This document shows positions 33,464 through 42,300 of a stretch of DNA of 64,000 nt, one piece after another. The first letter of the stretch is position 1, and each line of letters begins with the position of its first letter. Location of the stretch: NCBI GenBank assembly GCA_039936235.1, contig JBDTIS010000231.1, positions 1-64,000 on the forward strand, written 5' to 3'. The translations under genes were made by a program, and so were the position numbers. The DNA comes from CAHJXF01 sp039936235 (GTDB lineage Bacteria; Pseudomonadota; Gammaproteobacteria; Burkholderiales; Burkholderiaceae_D). The notes beneath the pieces were generated by a model. That model saw only the letters and a list, made by a program, of their open reading frames with translations, ran no database searches and had not been told where the DNA came from.

Positions 33464-34660
33464 ATGCCGACACTCGCGCTGGAAGACGTCGTCCTGAACT
33501 ATCGCGTCGACGGCAACGACTTCGCGCCGCCGCTGCTGCTGTCGAACTCGCTGGGCACCGACCTGGACATGTGGGCGCCGCAGATGCAGCTGCTCGCGGC
33601 GAACTTCCGCGTGATCCGCTACGACACGCGTGGACACGGCGGCTCTTCGGTGCCCGATGGCCCGTACACGATCGACCAGCTCGGGCACGACGTGCTCGCG
33701 CTGCTCGATCATCTGCAGATCGAACGGACGCATTTCTGCGGATTGTCGATGGGCGGGCTGACCGGGCTGTGGCTAGCCATCCACGCGCCACAGCGGATCG
33801 CGCGTCTCGTGCTGGCGAACACCGGCGCGAAGATCGGGACGGTCGAGTTCTGGAACGCCCGCATCGACACGATCCGCGACATGGGCGCGGAACGGCTGCC
33901 AGCGGACGTGACCCGCGGCGTGCTCGAGCGCTGGTTCACGCGCCGCCATCGCGACCTCGCGCCTTCCACGGTCGTGCCGGTACTCGCGATGCTGGACGCC
34001 ACCAGCAGCGACGGATACACGTCGAACTGCGGCGCGATCCGCGACGCCGACATGCGTTCGCAGCTGTCGCACATCCGCATCCCCACGCTGGTGATCGCCG
34101 GCACCCACGATCCGTCGACGCCGCCGGCGCTCGGCCGCGAGATCGCCGACGCGATCCCCGATGCGCGCTACGTCGAGCTCGATGCGGCCCATCTGTCGAA
34201 CATCGAGCAGGCCGGCGCGTTCAACGCGACGGTGCTGCGCTTCCTGACCGACGACACGATCACCGAGGCCGGCCGGCGCGCGATCGGCGAGACGATGCGG
34301 CGCTCGGTGCTCGGCGATGCGCACGTCGATCGAAGCGCGTCGTCGCGCACCGCGTTCAACGGGGAGTTCCTCGACTACATCACGCGCACCGCGTGGGGCG
34401 AGACGTGGACGCGGCCCGGCCTGCCGCGGCATACGCGCAGCCTGCTGACGATCGCGATGATGGTGGCGCTGAATCGGCCCGACGAACTGCGACTGCACCT
34501 GAACGCCGCGCGCAACAACGGCGTGACGCGCGACGAAATCAAGGAGGTGCTGATGCAGACGGCGGTGTATTGCGGCGTGCCTGCTGCCAACTCGGCCTTT
34601 CATCTGGCCGCAAAGGTGTTCGCCGAACAGGACAAGGCCTACGGAGCCGAACAGCACTGA
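33464..34660 (+). CDS. pcaL: fused 3-oxoadipate enol-lactonase / 4-carboxymuconolactone decarboxylase
   Basis: A 398-residue fusion catalysing two consecutive steps of the protocatechuate branch: decarboxylation of gamma-carboxymuconolactone, then enol-lactone hydrolysis to 3-oxoadipate. Residues 1-260 are the alpha/beta hydrolase PcaD, with LSNSLGTDLDMWAPQM, the nucleophile box GLSMGG, GTHDPSTPP and DAAHLSNIEQ. Residues 275-398 are PcaC (RTAWGETWTRPGLPRHTRS... then QTAVYCGVPAANSAF). Both halves look intact. It begins 4 bp after the broken pcaF, so the pathway ends in a dead step unless another thiolase exists elsewhere. Confidence 0.92.
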   Translation: MPTLALEDVVLNYRVDGNDFAPPLLLSNSLGTDLDMWAPQMQLLAANFRVIRYDTRGHGGSSVPDGPYTIDQLGHDVLALLDHLQIERTHFCGLSMGGLTGLWLAIHAPQRIARLVLANTGAKIGTVEFWNARIDTIRDMGAERLPADVTRGVLERWFTRRHRDLAPSTVVPVLAMLDATSSDGYTSNCGAIRDADMRSQLSHIRIPTLVIAGTHDPSTPPALGREIADAIPDARYVELDAAHLSNIEQAGAFNATVLRFLTDDTITEAGRRAIGETMRRSVLGDAHVDRSASSRTAFNGEFLDYITRTAWGETWTRPGLPRHTRSLLTIAMMVALNRPDELRLHLNAARNNGVTRDEIKEVLMQTAVYCGVPAANSAFHLAAKVFAEQDKAYGAEQH

Positions 34661-34777
34661 ACGCATCGTCAATAGGGGGCATGGCCTACACAATCCGTGG
34701 CGACGTCCTCGCATGCTTGCCGCCCCTGTTGCAGCCGGTGGTCCGTGGCGCCAGGCAACGTTGACCAAGGACGAACC

Positions 34778-35251
34778 ATGATGAAATTTCTCGCCGTCGC
34801 GGTGACGGTCTTCACGATGGCCCCCGCATTCGGCGCCGACGTCGGCGTGTCCATCAGCGTGCCGGGCATCTACGGCCGCGTGGATATCGGCGGTGGCGAC
34901 TACGGCCAGCCACAGGTGTACAACGCGCAGCCGGTCTACATCGAGCGAGGTCCCCAGGAGGCGCCGCCGATCTACCTGCACGTTCCTGTGCAGCAGCAGC
35001 GCAACTGGCGTCGGTATTGCAGGCAGTACGGCGCCTGCGGACAGCCGGTGTATTTCGTCCAGGACAACTGGTACCGCAACGTCTACACGCCGCGTTACCG
35101 GGAAGTACACCGCCATCGCCACGACGGTCAGGGAGACCGCGGCCGTCCCGGTGACGACCGTGGTGGACCGCGTGGCGACGATCACCGTGGCGACGATCAT
35201 CGCGGCAACGACGGCGACCATCACAACCGCGGCAACGGCCGCGGCGACTAG
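34778..35251 (+). CDS. small secreted protein with His/Arg/Asp/Gly-rich tail
   Basis: A 157-residue protein. AAGGA precedes the ATG at 34778, and the signal peptide MMKFLAVAVTVFTMAPAFGA is followed by DVGVSISVPGIYGRVDIG. A compact middle part contains WRRYCRQYGACGQPVYFVQDNWY with two cysteines, a pattern I recognise from uncharacterised betaproteobacterial exported proteins. The last 45 residues are a low-complexity tail of repeated RGDD/HRGND units with many His, Arg and Asp, possibly metal- or polyanion-binding. Function unknown. It is convergent with ribE, 18 bp apart. Confidence 0.8.
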   Translation: MMKFLAVAVTVFTMAPAFGADVGVSISVPGIYGRVDIGGGDYGQPQVYNAQPVYIERGPQEAPPIYLHVPVQQQRNWRRYCRQYGACGQPVYFVQDNWYRNVYTPRYREVHRHRHDGQGDRGRPGDDRGGPRGDDHRGDDHRGNDGDHHNRGNGRGD

Positions 35252-35269
35252 GGTCTCGCGTTCGCGCTC

Positions 35270-35911
35270 TCAGGCCGCCGCTAGCGTCGCCTGAGGGATC
35301 GCGTCGCTACCGAGCATTCGCTCGACGTAACGCGCGATCGTATCGATCTCGAGGTTGACGCGATGGCCGACCACCAGCGATCGGAGCGTCGTCACCGCCA
35401 CCGTGTGCGGGATCAAGTTGATGGCGAAGTCGCAGCCGTCGTCGTGATCGTCGACCGCGTTGATCGTCAGACTCACGCCGTCGATCGCGATCGAACCTTT
35501 CAACGCGATGAAACGCGCCAGAGCGCGCGACGCGCGAACGATCAGCGTCCACGACTCGCCGGTGGATTCGAAGCGGACGACGGTGCCGGTGCCGTCCACG
35601 TGACCGCTGACCAGGTGCCCGTCGAGTCGGTCACCGAAGCGCAGAGCCTTTTCGAGATTGACTTCGCCTGCCGCGTCGAGCCCGGCGGTCCGTGCCAGGC
35701 TCTCGCGCGAGACATCGAACTGCATCGTCGTTCCGTCGAGGACGACGACCGTCATGCAGGCGCCCGAGATCGCGATGCTGTCGCCGATCGACACGCCGTC
35801 CAGCGGCAGGTCTCCGGCATCGATCGTCAGCCGCACGCCTGCACGCGGGTCGGTCGATTCGGCTACGACACGGGTGATGCGGCCGACGGCCGCGATGATT
35901 CCGGTGAACAT
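35270..35911 (-). CDS. ribE: riboflavin synthase alpha subunit
   Basis: A 213-residue enzyme that dismutates two lumazines into riboflavin. It starts MFTGIIAAVGRI, the invariant N-terminus, which fixes the start at 35911. Two homologous barrels are visible: DGVSIGDSIAISGACMTV near residues 39-56 and its second copy KGSIAIDGVSLTINAV near 138-153; GHLVSGHVDGTG is between. ribD is upstream on the same strand but separated by 216 bp containing a repeat element. ribBX-ribH, normally next, are 15.6 kb away. Confidence 0.95.
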   Translation of the reverse strand: MFTGIIAAVGRITRVVAESTDPRAGVRLTIDAGDLPLDGVSIGDSIAISGACMTVVVLDGTTMQFDVSRESLARTAGLDAAGEVNLEKALRFGDRLDGHLVSGHVDGTGTVVRFESTGESWTLIVRASRALARFIALKGSIAIDGVSLTINAVDDHDDGCDFAINLIPHTVAVTTLRSLVVGHRVNLEIDTIARYVERMLGSDAIPQATLAAA

Positions 35912-36010
35912 GTGGTGCCTCGAAAGTTTTCGTGGAGCAGCGGTCAAACGATCCGTGGTGTCGTGCGCTGGACATGCTTCGCACGTTCACCGTCTTCCGA
36001 CAAAGCAAGT

Positions 36011-36101
36011 GTCGTCCCGACGAAGGAAGGTTCTTACCCTCCAGACATGTCGTGCGGGCCATGCGGCGCGGTAGAGGTTCCTCGCATACGTTCGGAACGA
36101 C
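36011..36101 (-). repeat. interspersed repeat, family A, copy 3 (inverted)
   Basis: Read on the minus strand it opens GTCGTTCCGAACGTATGCGA and closes CCTTCGTCGGGACGAC, 91 bp, closely matching the copies at 23448 and 62563. It sits between ribD and ribE, which are otherwise expected to be adjacent or overlapping, so it may act as a transcript hairpin inside the operon. Confidence 0.85.
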
Positions 36102-36127
36102 CTACAAAACACGGAAGAGAAACAAAA

Positions 36128-37243
36128 TTACGGACGGACGATTCTCGCGCGGATGCGCAGGTCGCCGCCGACGCGATCGACGTCATGATAGGTCAGCGAC
36201 AGTCGTCGATCCAGGTCGTCGAGCGCCGGCAGTTCGACCATCGGCATGCCGGGTCCCAGCAGGCACGGCGCGACGTAGAGCAGCAGTTCGTCGACGCAGC
36301 CCGCGCGCAGCAATGAGCCGTTGAGCTTGCCGCCCGCTTCGACATGCAGTTCGTTGACGTCGCGGCGACCGAGTTCGTCGATCAGCGCGACGAGATCGAC
36401 CTTGCCGTCACCGTTGCCCATTACCAGCGTCTCGCACCCTCGATCGACCAGCGCATGCTGTCGCGCGCGATCTTCGATCGCGCCGACCACGAGCAGGCGC
36501 CTGCCGTCGGCGACGTTACGGACGATCCGGGCGTCGGTCGACACCTCGAAGCGGCTGTCGACCAGCACGCGCCACGGCTGTCGCGGCGTCTCGACGTCGC
36601 GGACGTCGAGACGCGGATCGTCGAGCTTCACCGTCCCGATGCCGGTCAGCAGGGCGGACGCCCGCGCGCGCCAGCGATGTCCGTCGTGCCGCGCCGCGTC
36701 GCCGGTGATCCACTGGCTCGTGCCGTCGGCGAGCGCTGAACGACCGTCGAGGCTGGCCGCGAGCTTCATCCGCACCCACGGCCGTCCACGCGACATCCGC
36801 GAGAAGAATCCGATGTTGAGTTCGCGCGCTTCATCCGCCAGGACGCCGCAGTCGGTCTGGATACCGGCCGCACCAAGCCGCGCGAGACCGTCACCGGCAA
36901 CGAGTGGGTTCGGGTCTTCGATCGCCGCGACCACGCGCGCCAGGCCTGCCGCGATCAGCGCATCCGCACACGGCGGCGTGCGTCCGAAGTGACTGCACGG
37001 CTCGAGCGTCACGTAGGCGGTCGCGCCGCGCGGATCGATGCCTCGTCGCCTCGCCTCGTTCAACGCCTCGATCTCCGCGTGGGACTGGCCGGGAGGCTGG
37101 GTCGCCCCTTCGCCGATGAGCCTGCCATCGCGCACCAGCACGCAACCGACCCGAGGATTCGGATCACTGCGCAGCAAGGCTTCCTGTGCGCGGTCCAGGG
37201 CGCGCTGCATCCAATGTCTGTCTTGCGCGGATTCGGCGGACAT
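36128..37243 (-). CDS. ribD: riboflavin biosynthesis deaminase/reductase RibD
   Basis: A 371-residue bifunctional enzyme: an N-terminal zinc deaminase (residues 1-150; HAEIEAL and PCSHFGRTPPC supply the ligands) and a C-terminal NADPH reductase (155-371; KLAASLDGRSALADGTSQWITG). It converts the GTP cyclohydrolase II product to the ribityl-amino-uracil phosphate. The start at 37243 (MSAESAQDRHWMQRALDRA) gives the standard N-terminus; upstream in-frame sequence overlaps nothing but lacks similarity. It follows the pseudopilin genes and precedes ribE. Confidence 0.95.
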   Translation of the reverse strand: MSAESAQDRHWMQRALDRAQEALLRSDPNPRVGCVLVRDGRLIGEGATQPPGQSHAEIEALNEARRRGIDPRGATAYVTLEPCSHFGRTPPCADALIAAGLARVVAAIEDPNPLVAGDGLARLGAAGIQTDCGVLADEARELNIGFFSRMSRGRPWVRMKLAASLDGRSALADGTSQWITGDAARHDGHRWRARASALLTGIGTVKLDDPRLDVRDVETPRQPWRVLVDSRFEVSTDARIVRNVADGRRLLVVGAIEDRARQHALVDRGCETLVMGNGDGKVDLVALIDELGRRDVNELHVEAGGKLNGSLLRAGCVDELLLYVAPCLLGPGMPMVELPALDDLDRRLSLTYHDVDRVGGDLRIRARIVRP

Positions 37244-37371
37244 GCTGGACGAGCGACGCGCGGTCGCCCTGTTGCGGGGTGGGACGCGCATTGTCGCAAA
37301 CCCGACGCGGGAAGCCGCGCTCGCGACATTGCCGCGGCGCGAAACGGAGCTTCCGTCGGCCGCGTGGTCGC

Positions 37372-37938
37372 TCAACAGGACGATCGGTCGTCGACGATGC
37401 GCGCCCGGCCGTACGATCCCAGGCAGATACTTCGAATCGTCGTGGCGTCACCGGTGCGATCGGTCACGACGATGCCGCCCGCATTGAAGGCGCCGCTGCG
37501 CTGCCGCGGGTATCCGCCGCCGTCGAACATCACATACGGACGTTGAGGACGGCCCAGGTCGGTGAAGGGTTCGCGAGCCGACCCGGACGTCGAAGTGATC
37601 GTGATCGACGGCGGAAGCGCCGCATGCACCACGATCACCTCGTCGCCGACGTCGGCAACGCGATTGTCGTTGCGGTCGACGAAGACGGACCAGCCATCGT
37701 GCCAGTGTCCATCGAACGGCGCGATGTACACACGACGGCCGCGCCGCAACGCCTCGTTCCGCGCGACTGCGAAACCGTGCATCAGATCGTTGATCGCCGC
37801 GGACGCGCGATGCGCGGACAGGAAGCGGGCGAAGCGCGGGATAGCCGTCGTCAGCAGGATGGCGACCATCACGACGACGATCATCGACTCGATCAGGGAC
37901 ACGCCGCGGTCAGGTGTCGCCCACACCGCGCGCCGCAT
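37372..37938 (-). CDS. FimT/GspH-like pseudopilin (second copy)
   Basis: A 188-residue type II pseudopilin. A short leader MRRAVWATPDRG precedes VSLIESMIVVVMVAILLTTAIP; Glu at +5 is kept, but +1 of the mature protein would be Val rather than the usual Phe. The C-terminal domain is GspH/FimT-like (RRVYIAPFDGHWHDGWSVFVDRN and GGIVVTDRTGDATTIR) and about 35-40 per cent similar by eye to the FimT encoded upstream. The two are probably duplicates. It lies 316 bp after the first fimT. Confidence 0.85.
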   Translation of the reverse strand: MRRAVWATPDRGVSLIESMIVVVMVAILLTTAIPRFARFLSAHRASAAINDLMHGFAVARNEALRRGRRVYIAPFDGHWHDGWSVFVDRNDNRVADVGDEVIVVHAALPPSITITSTSGSAREPFTDLGRPQRPYVMFDGGGYPRQRSGAFNAGGIVVTDRTGDATTIRSICLGSYGRARIVDDRSSC

Positions 37939-38254
37939 GCGGCGGCATGACGAGAAAACGGAAGCGGTTGCTTGCTTCTCGGCTCGCCGTGCATGGTTTT
38001 CCATGCACTCGATTCACGTCGATCCGACGGATCTCGACAACCGGCGGATCGATTAAGCGACTCGAACGCTGCCCGAGACCTCGCCGCACATGCCGGCACA
38101 TCAGCTGCGTGCCGACGTTCGACGTCACCCGCGCGACGGCATCAACGACCGGAAGAACCCGGGAGGTACATCAGAGACTTGATCACCGGGAAATACCCCA
38201 GGTTGAAGGGATGCGGCGATCACGCATCGGATGCCAGCTCCTGCTCGGATCCAT
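37939..38254 (-). other. 316-bp gap between the two FimT-like genes
   Basis: No gene is visible. A perfect hairpin (GTGCATGG-TTTT-CCATGCAC) lies at 37989-38008, about 50 bases upstream of the second fimT start on the minus strand. It lacks a T-tract. It could be an attenuator or operator, or chance. Confidence 0.4.
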
Positions 38255-38848
38255 TCATCCAGCAGCGCATGCATTCGCGTCCAACCCGGTAACGATTCGA
38301 GGGCGGCCGAGATTGGCCAGGCATAACGTCCGGACATTGCGACTGTTGCCGGTCGCGTCGGTGATCACGATCCCGCCGCTGAGCGTGGCACCGGACATAA
38401 GGCGTGGATAGCCGGTGCCGTCGAATTGCACATAAGTCTTGGGTATGGCATCCGTGAAAGCAACGCCGCCGGCGGCGCCGACCGTGGTGATGGATGCCGG
38501 CAGGGCGCCGTGCTGATAGATGAGATCTTCGTTCGATTGATAGGTCTGATCGTTATTGTTGTCGACGAAGACGGTCCATCCGTAGACCCAGTCGCCGGAC
38601 GTGCTCGGCGTGACGCCGTCGCTCGCATTCGGGACCATCAGGACCCTGCGTCCCCGCTTGAGCGCTTCGGATCGCGTCATCGTCACCCCCTGAAGGAACT
38701 CGTTGGTCGCCGAGGTCGCGCGGTAGTTCGAGATGAACGAGACGAAGCTCGGCACCGCGATGGCCATCATGATCGCGATCACCACCATCACGATCATCAA
38801 CTCGATCAGCGTGAACCCCCGTCCGCGACTCGGCATCGAGATCCTCAT
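38255..38848 (-). CDS. fimT: GspH/FimT family pseudopilin
   Basis: A 197-residue minor pseudopilin with prepilin leader MRISMPSRGRG followed by FTLIELMIVMVVIAIMMAIAVP, so prepilin peptidase would cut before Phe12; Glu+5 is present. The C-terminal GspH domain includes GDWVYGWTVFVDNNND and GGIVITDATGNSRNVR. FimT-type minor pilins prime type IV pilus assembly, and some bind DNA for uptake. It starts 6 bp after the pilE stop and is co-transcribed with it. Confidence 0.92.
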   Translation of the reverse strand: MRISMPSRGRGFTLIELMIVMVVIAIMMAIAVPSFVSFISNYRATSATNEFLQGVTMTRSEALKRGRRVLMVPNASDGVTPSTSGDWVYGWTVFVDNNNDQTYQSNEDLIYQHGALPASITTVGAAGGVAFTDAIPKTYVQFDGTGYPRLMSGATLSGGIVITDATGNSRNVRTLCLANLGRPRIVTGLDANACAAG

Positions 38849-38854
38849 CGGGAT

Positions 38855-39307
38855 CTACCAGCAGCCGCTTGTCGTGGGCAGCTTGTTGCCGGTGCTGTCC
38901 ATCGAAAGCGAGGCGCCGCATTTCGGATCCGCATTGCCGACGACGGTCGCGGTGATCACGACGCATTGCGCGATGCCCGTCGCGCACCCCGCGGCCGAGA
39001 CGCTGTAATGGGAATTCGACGCGCTGTCCGCCGAGTAGGTCGAGAACGGACTCCCGGCTGCCAACGGTGCCGAGAAGGCCTGGTAGGTGTTGTTCTGGGT
39101 GTACCAGCGCTCCTCGGTCTGCAGCGTCCGGAGAATGGCCGCCTTCGCTTCGCCGCGCTTGCCCTTCCACACCGAGTCCTGATACGACGGGATCGCGATC
39201 GCGGCGAGGATGCCGATGACCGCGACCGTGATCATCAATTCGATCAAGGTAAATCCACCCCCCCACCGATCCGACGACCATGGGCCCGTCCGGTGCAGCG
39301 TATTCAT
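38855..39307 (-). CDS. pilE: type IV pilin PilE-like minor pilin
   Basis: A 150-residue pilin with an 18-residue leader ending GGG and mature start FTLIELMITVAVIGILAAIA. The globular part has four cysteines (GCATGIAQC and PKCG...SGCW), giving a C-terminal disulfide loop. By position after pilY1 it is the minor pilin PilE of the pilVWXY1E cluster, not necessarily the major subunit. Its ATG lies 2 bp after the pilY1 stop. Confidence 0.93.
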   Translation of the reverse strand: MNTLHRTGPWSSDRWGGGFTLIELMITVAVIGILAAIAIPSYQDSVWKGKRGEAKAAILRTLQTEERWYTQNNTYQAFSAPLAAGSPFSTYSADSASNSHYSVSAAGCATGIAQCVVITATVVGNADPKCGASLSMDSTGNKLPTTSGCW

Positions 39308-39309
39308 GG

Positions 39310-42300
39310 TCAGCGCCGATCGTTGTAGTTGGTGATCTCGCGCCACGTGATCCGGCCGACCGGAGGCGCCTTCGATGTGATGTTCAGCGGCGGAGCTCCG
39401 ATATTTCCCGAAGTCCCGGCGACCAGGGTCGTCGTGGTCCGCGTGTTGATGCGTTCTCCGGTCGCGCGCGTCTGACCCTGCGTGATGAAGAGGTCGACGA
39501 CCTTCGGCGGTCCGGGAATGCCGACGGTCGACAACGTCCCGCCCGGCAGCGTGGGATAGGGCAGGCCGGTCAACGCGTTGAGCTGATAGATGTAGCCGCC
39601 GCCGGCGCCACAGATGCTGGAGGCAACGGTCAGCGAAGTGAACGATAGGACACCGTTGCTGACCGAAGCCTGCGTGATATTGCGTTCGCCGCCGCTGAGG
39701 CTGCTCGGGAAGTCGAGGACCCAGCCCTTCTGCGACGACGCACCGCTGTAGACGAAGGCCGAGCCGCCTACCGTCACGCTGTTGCCGGCGACCGTGCCGG
39801 TGCGGACGACGAGATCGGTCGAGCGGGTGATGAGGGCGCCCTGATTGTTGTCGAGGAGCGCGTATTCGCTCTGCTGCGCGAACGGTGTCGACAGATCCGA
39901 ATTGCCGACATATTGACCGGTCCCGACGAAGATCAGTTCGCTGTTGTAGGGACCGGTCGCGACCGTCGGCCGCGCGGTGATCGGCTGTGCGGCTCCCACG
40001 GTCGTGGTCGCGACGAAAAACGGTAACGGCAACGCCACCGTGCCGCGCGACGGCGCCCATTCGGACGGCAGGCCGACCGTGTTGAAGCGCCACACGTTGC
40101 CCTGCAGGTCGCCGAAGTACAGCGACGAAGCGGCGCCGCTGCCGTTGCGATTCTGGAACGATGCCACGGGACCGAGCCCGTTCGGGGCGGCCGGATTCGT
40201 CGCGGGGAAATGGTATTTGAAGTAATCGGTTCCCAACTGCCACGAGGTACCGAGCGTGTGGTCGAGCGACAGGAGAAACAGGACGCCCCGGTTCGCACTA
40301 TCCCCACTGACGTTCGTGTCGGTCCGGCCGTTCGTCGTCGTCCGCCTGTTGTTGTAGCCGGTCACCGCGGCGAAATAGCCGTAGGTCGGCGCGGCGGCCG
40401 TGCCGCCGGTCTGCAGCTTGACGATTTCCGGCGCACTCAGCACGTTGCCGACGTCGGCGTCGTCGGCATCGCTGAATTCGAACAGGACGCTGCTCGTCGT
40501 GAAGGCGGTCGGGCTGGTGACGTCCAGTGCGAATACCCCCTGGGCGCCGTTGCCCACGCCGGCCACGAGCACGGTCTTCCAGGTGCCGTTGGCCTTGACC
40601 TCCCTGGCGATGACCGGGGCATCGACGAAGGTCTCGTGCGTGTAGTTCGCGTCCGTCAGGTCGTTCAAAGCGTAGTTGACGAAGTTCGGGATGTACGCGA
40701 ACAGCTCCGCGCCGGTGCCCGCGCTGAACGCGTGCAGCATTCCGTCGTTGGCGCCGACGTAGACCGCCGGCGTACGGTTCACGTTGGTGGTGTAGAAGGT
40801 CTGATAGTCACTGTCGGCGATCGCCGTGGTCGGCGCGCCGACGTAAGTCGGCCCGGAGTCGATGATGTCGCCCAGCGCCGAATTGCGCGCGCGGAACCCC
40901 AGACTCGACGACTCGTCCCCGCGATAACCGCGCAGGTAGTCGAGGCGCTGCTGACCTGCCCCATCCGCCGAGCCGAGGCTCGGATTCATGTTGAGCACGT
41001 CGGTGTACTGCGTGTCGGACTGCAGGCCGGCCCAGGTGAACGCCGTGGCGACGCGCGTGCCGTTACCGCTGGGCGGCCGGATGGTCGTGACGATTTTGCG
41101 GTTGTTGACGCTCGAGTTGGTATCTCTGCAGGTCGTCGGGGACGGCACTGTCGTGCCGCAGCGTGCCGTCAGCAACGCGCCGGCATCCCAGACGGCCGCC
41201 GACGACGTGCTGACCACGCCGTTGGTCTGCGTGATGGTCTTGTCCAGGACCGTACCGGACCAGAAGTTGGCGTCGAAGGTCGCGACGTAGGCGCTGGAGC
41301 CGCCGTATGCCAGCGACGACGCCGTCAGCGCGGCACCGCCGAGGGTGCCTGAACTCGCCTGGATGCGGTTGAACGCAGAACGCAGGCCGTCGATGAGCTT
41401 CTGCGGGTTGGACGCCAGCAGGTAATTGGTCGGCGCGCCGGTGGAATCGGCCCATTCGGCGTTGGTCCGGATCGCCGGGCCGAGCGGGTTGGTCGGATCC
41501 GTGGAGTAGAACGGGTTGGGATAGGGATCCGACGACCGATCGATCACGTTGTTGAAGCCGCCGTATTTGGCCATCAGATAGAGCTGGCGGTTGTTCAGGG
41601 GCATCGGGTTCCCGCTGCTATTTTTTTCCTGCGGGAAGACGTCAATGCCAATCGACTTCACTGTCTGCATCCCAGGCAGGTCAGGACGAATGTCGTTGGT
41701 ATTTGCCCAAAATGCGGCGCCCGCGACGAGATTGCTGAGACAGCAGATAGGCTGCGTGTCTTCAAGACCCGCCAGAGCGCGGTCGTAGTCGCCTGAGGTC
41801 AATGATGGCGACGTGGTCGATTCGAGAATGCCGATGCGCTGGGTCCAAAGATGAGTATCAAGACCGTGTTCATCCACCGGACGACTGCTGGGGCGAAACG
41901 GGTCGGCCCAAACGCCGGCGTAGCCTGGCAGATTGGTATCGTAATTGGTTTGGTTGTCCGCGATCGTGATGATGTAGTTGGCGCTGCAGGTGGACTGGTT
42001 CTGCATCGGATCGGCCCACGCGGTGCCAGATGCATTGGTATAGGCCAATGGAAAATTGTCAAGCACGGCGAAAGGCAAGGGAGCCCCAGTCATCGCGTCG
42101 GGGGTCGGCGGCAGTCCACTCAAATAGCGGAGCGCCTCGTAGTACAACTCGCCCATCGGGTCGTACCGCTTGTAAACGCCTGTCTGGCCGAATTTGTTGA
42201 GGTAATTGATGAAGCCGGAATTGACCCCGCCAGCCGTGGCCGCGGTGCCTTCAGGATCAGGGACAAGGGATCCATCGGGATTGATCTCGGCGTTTCCATT

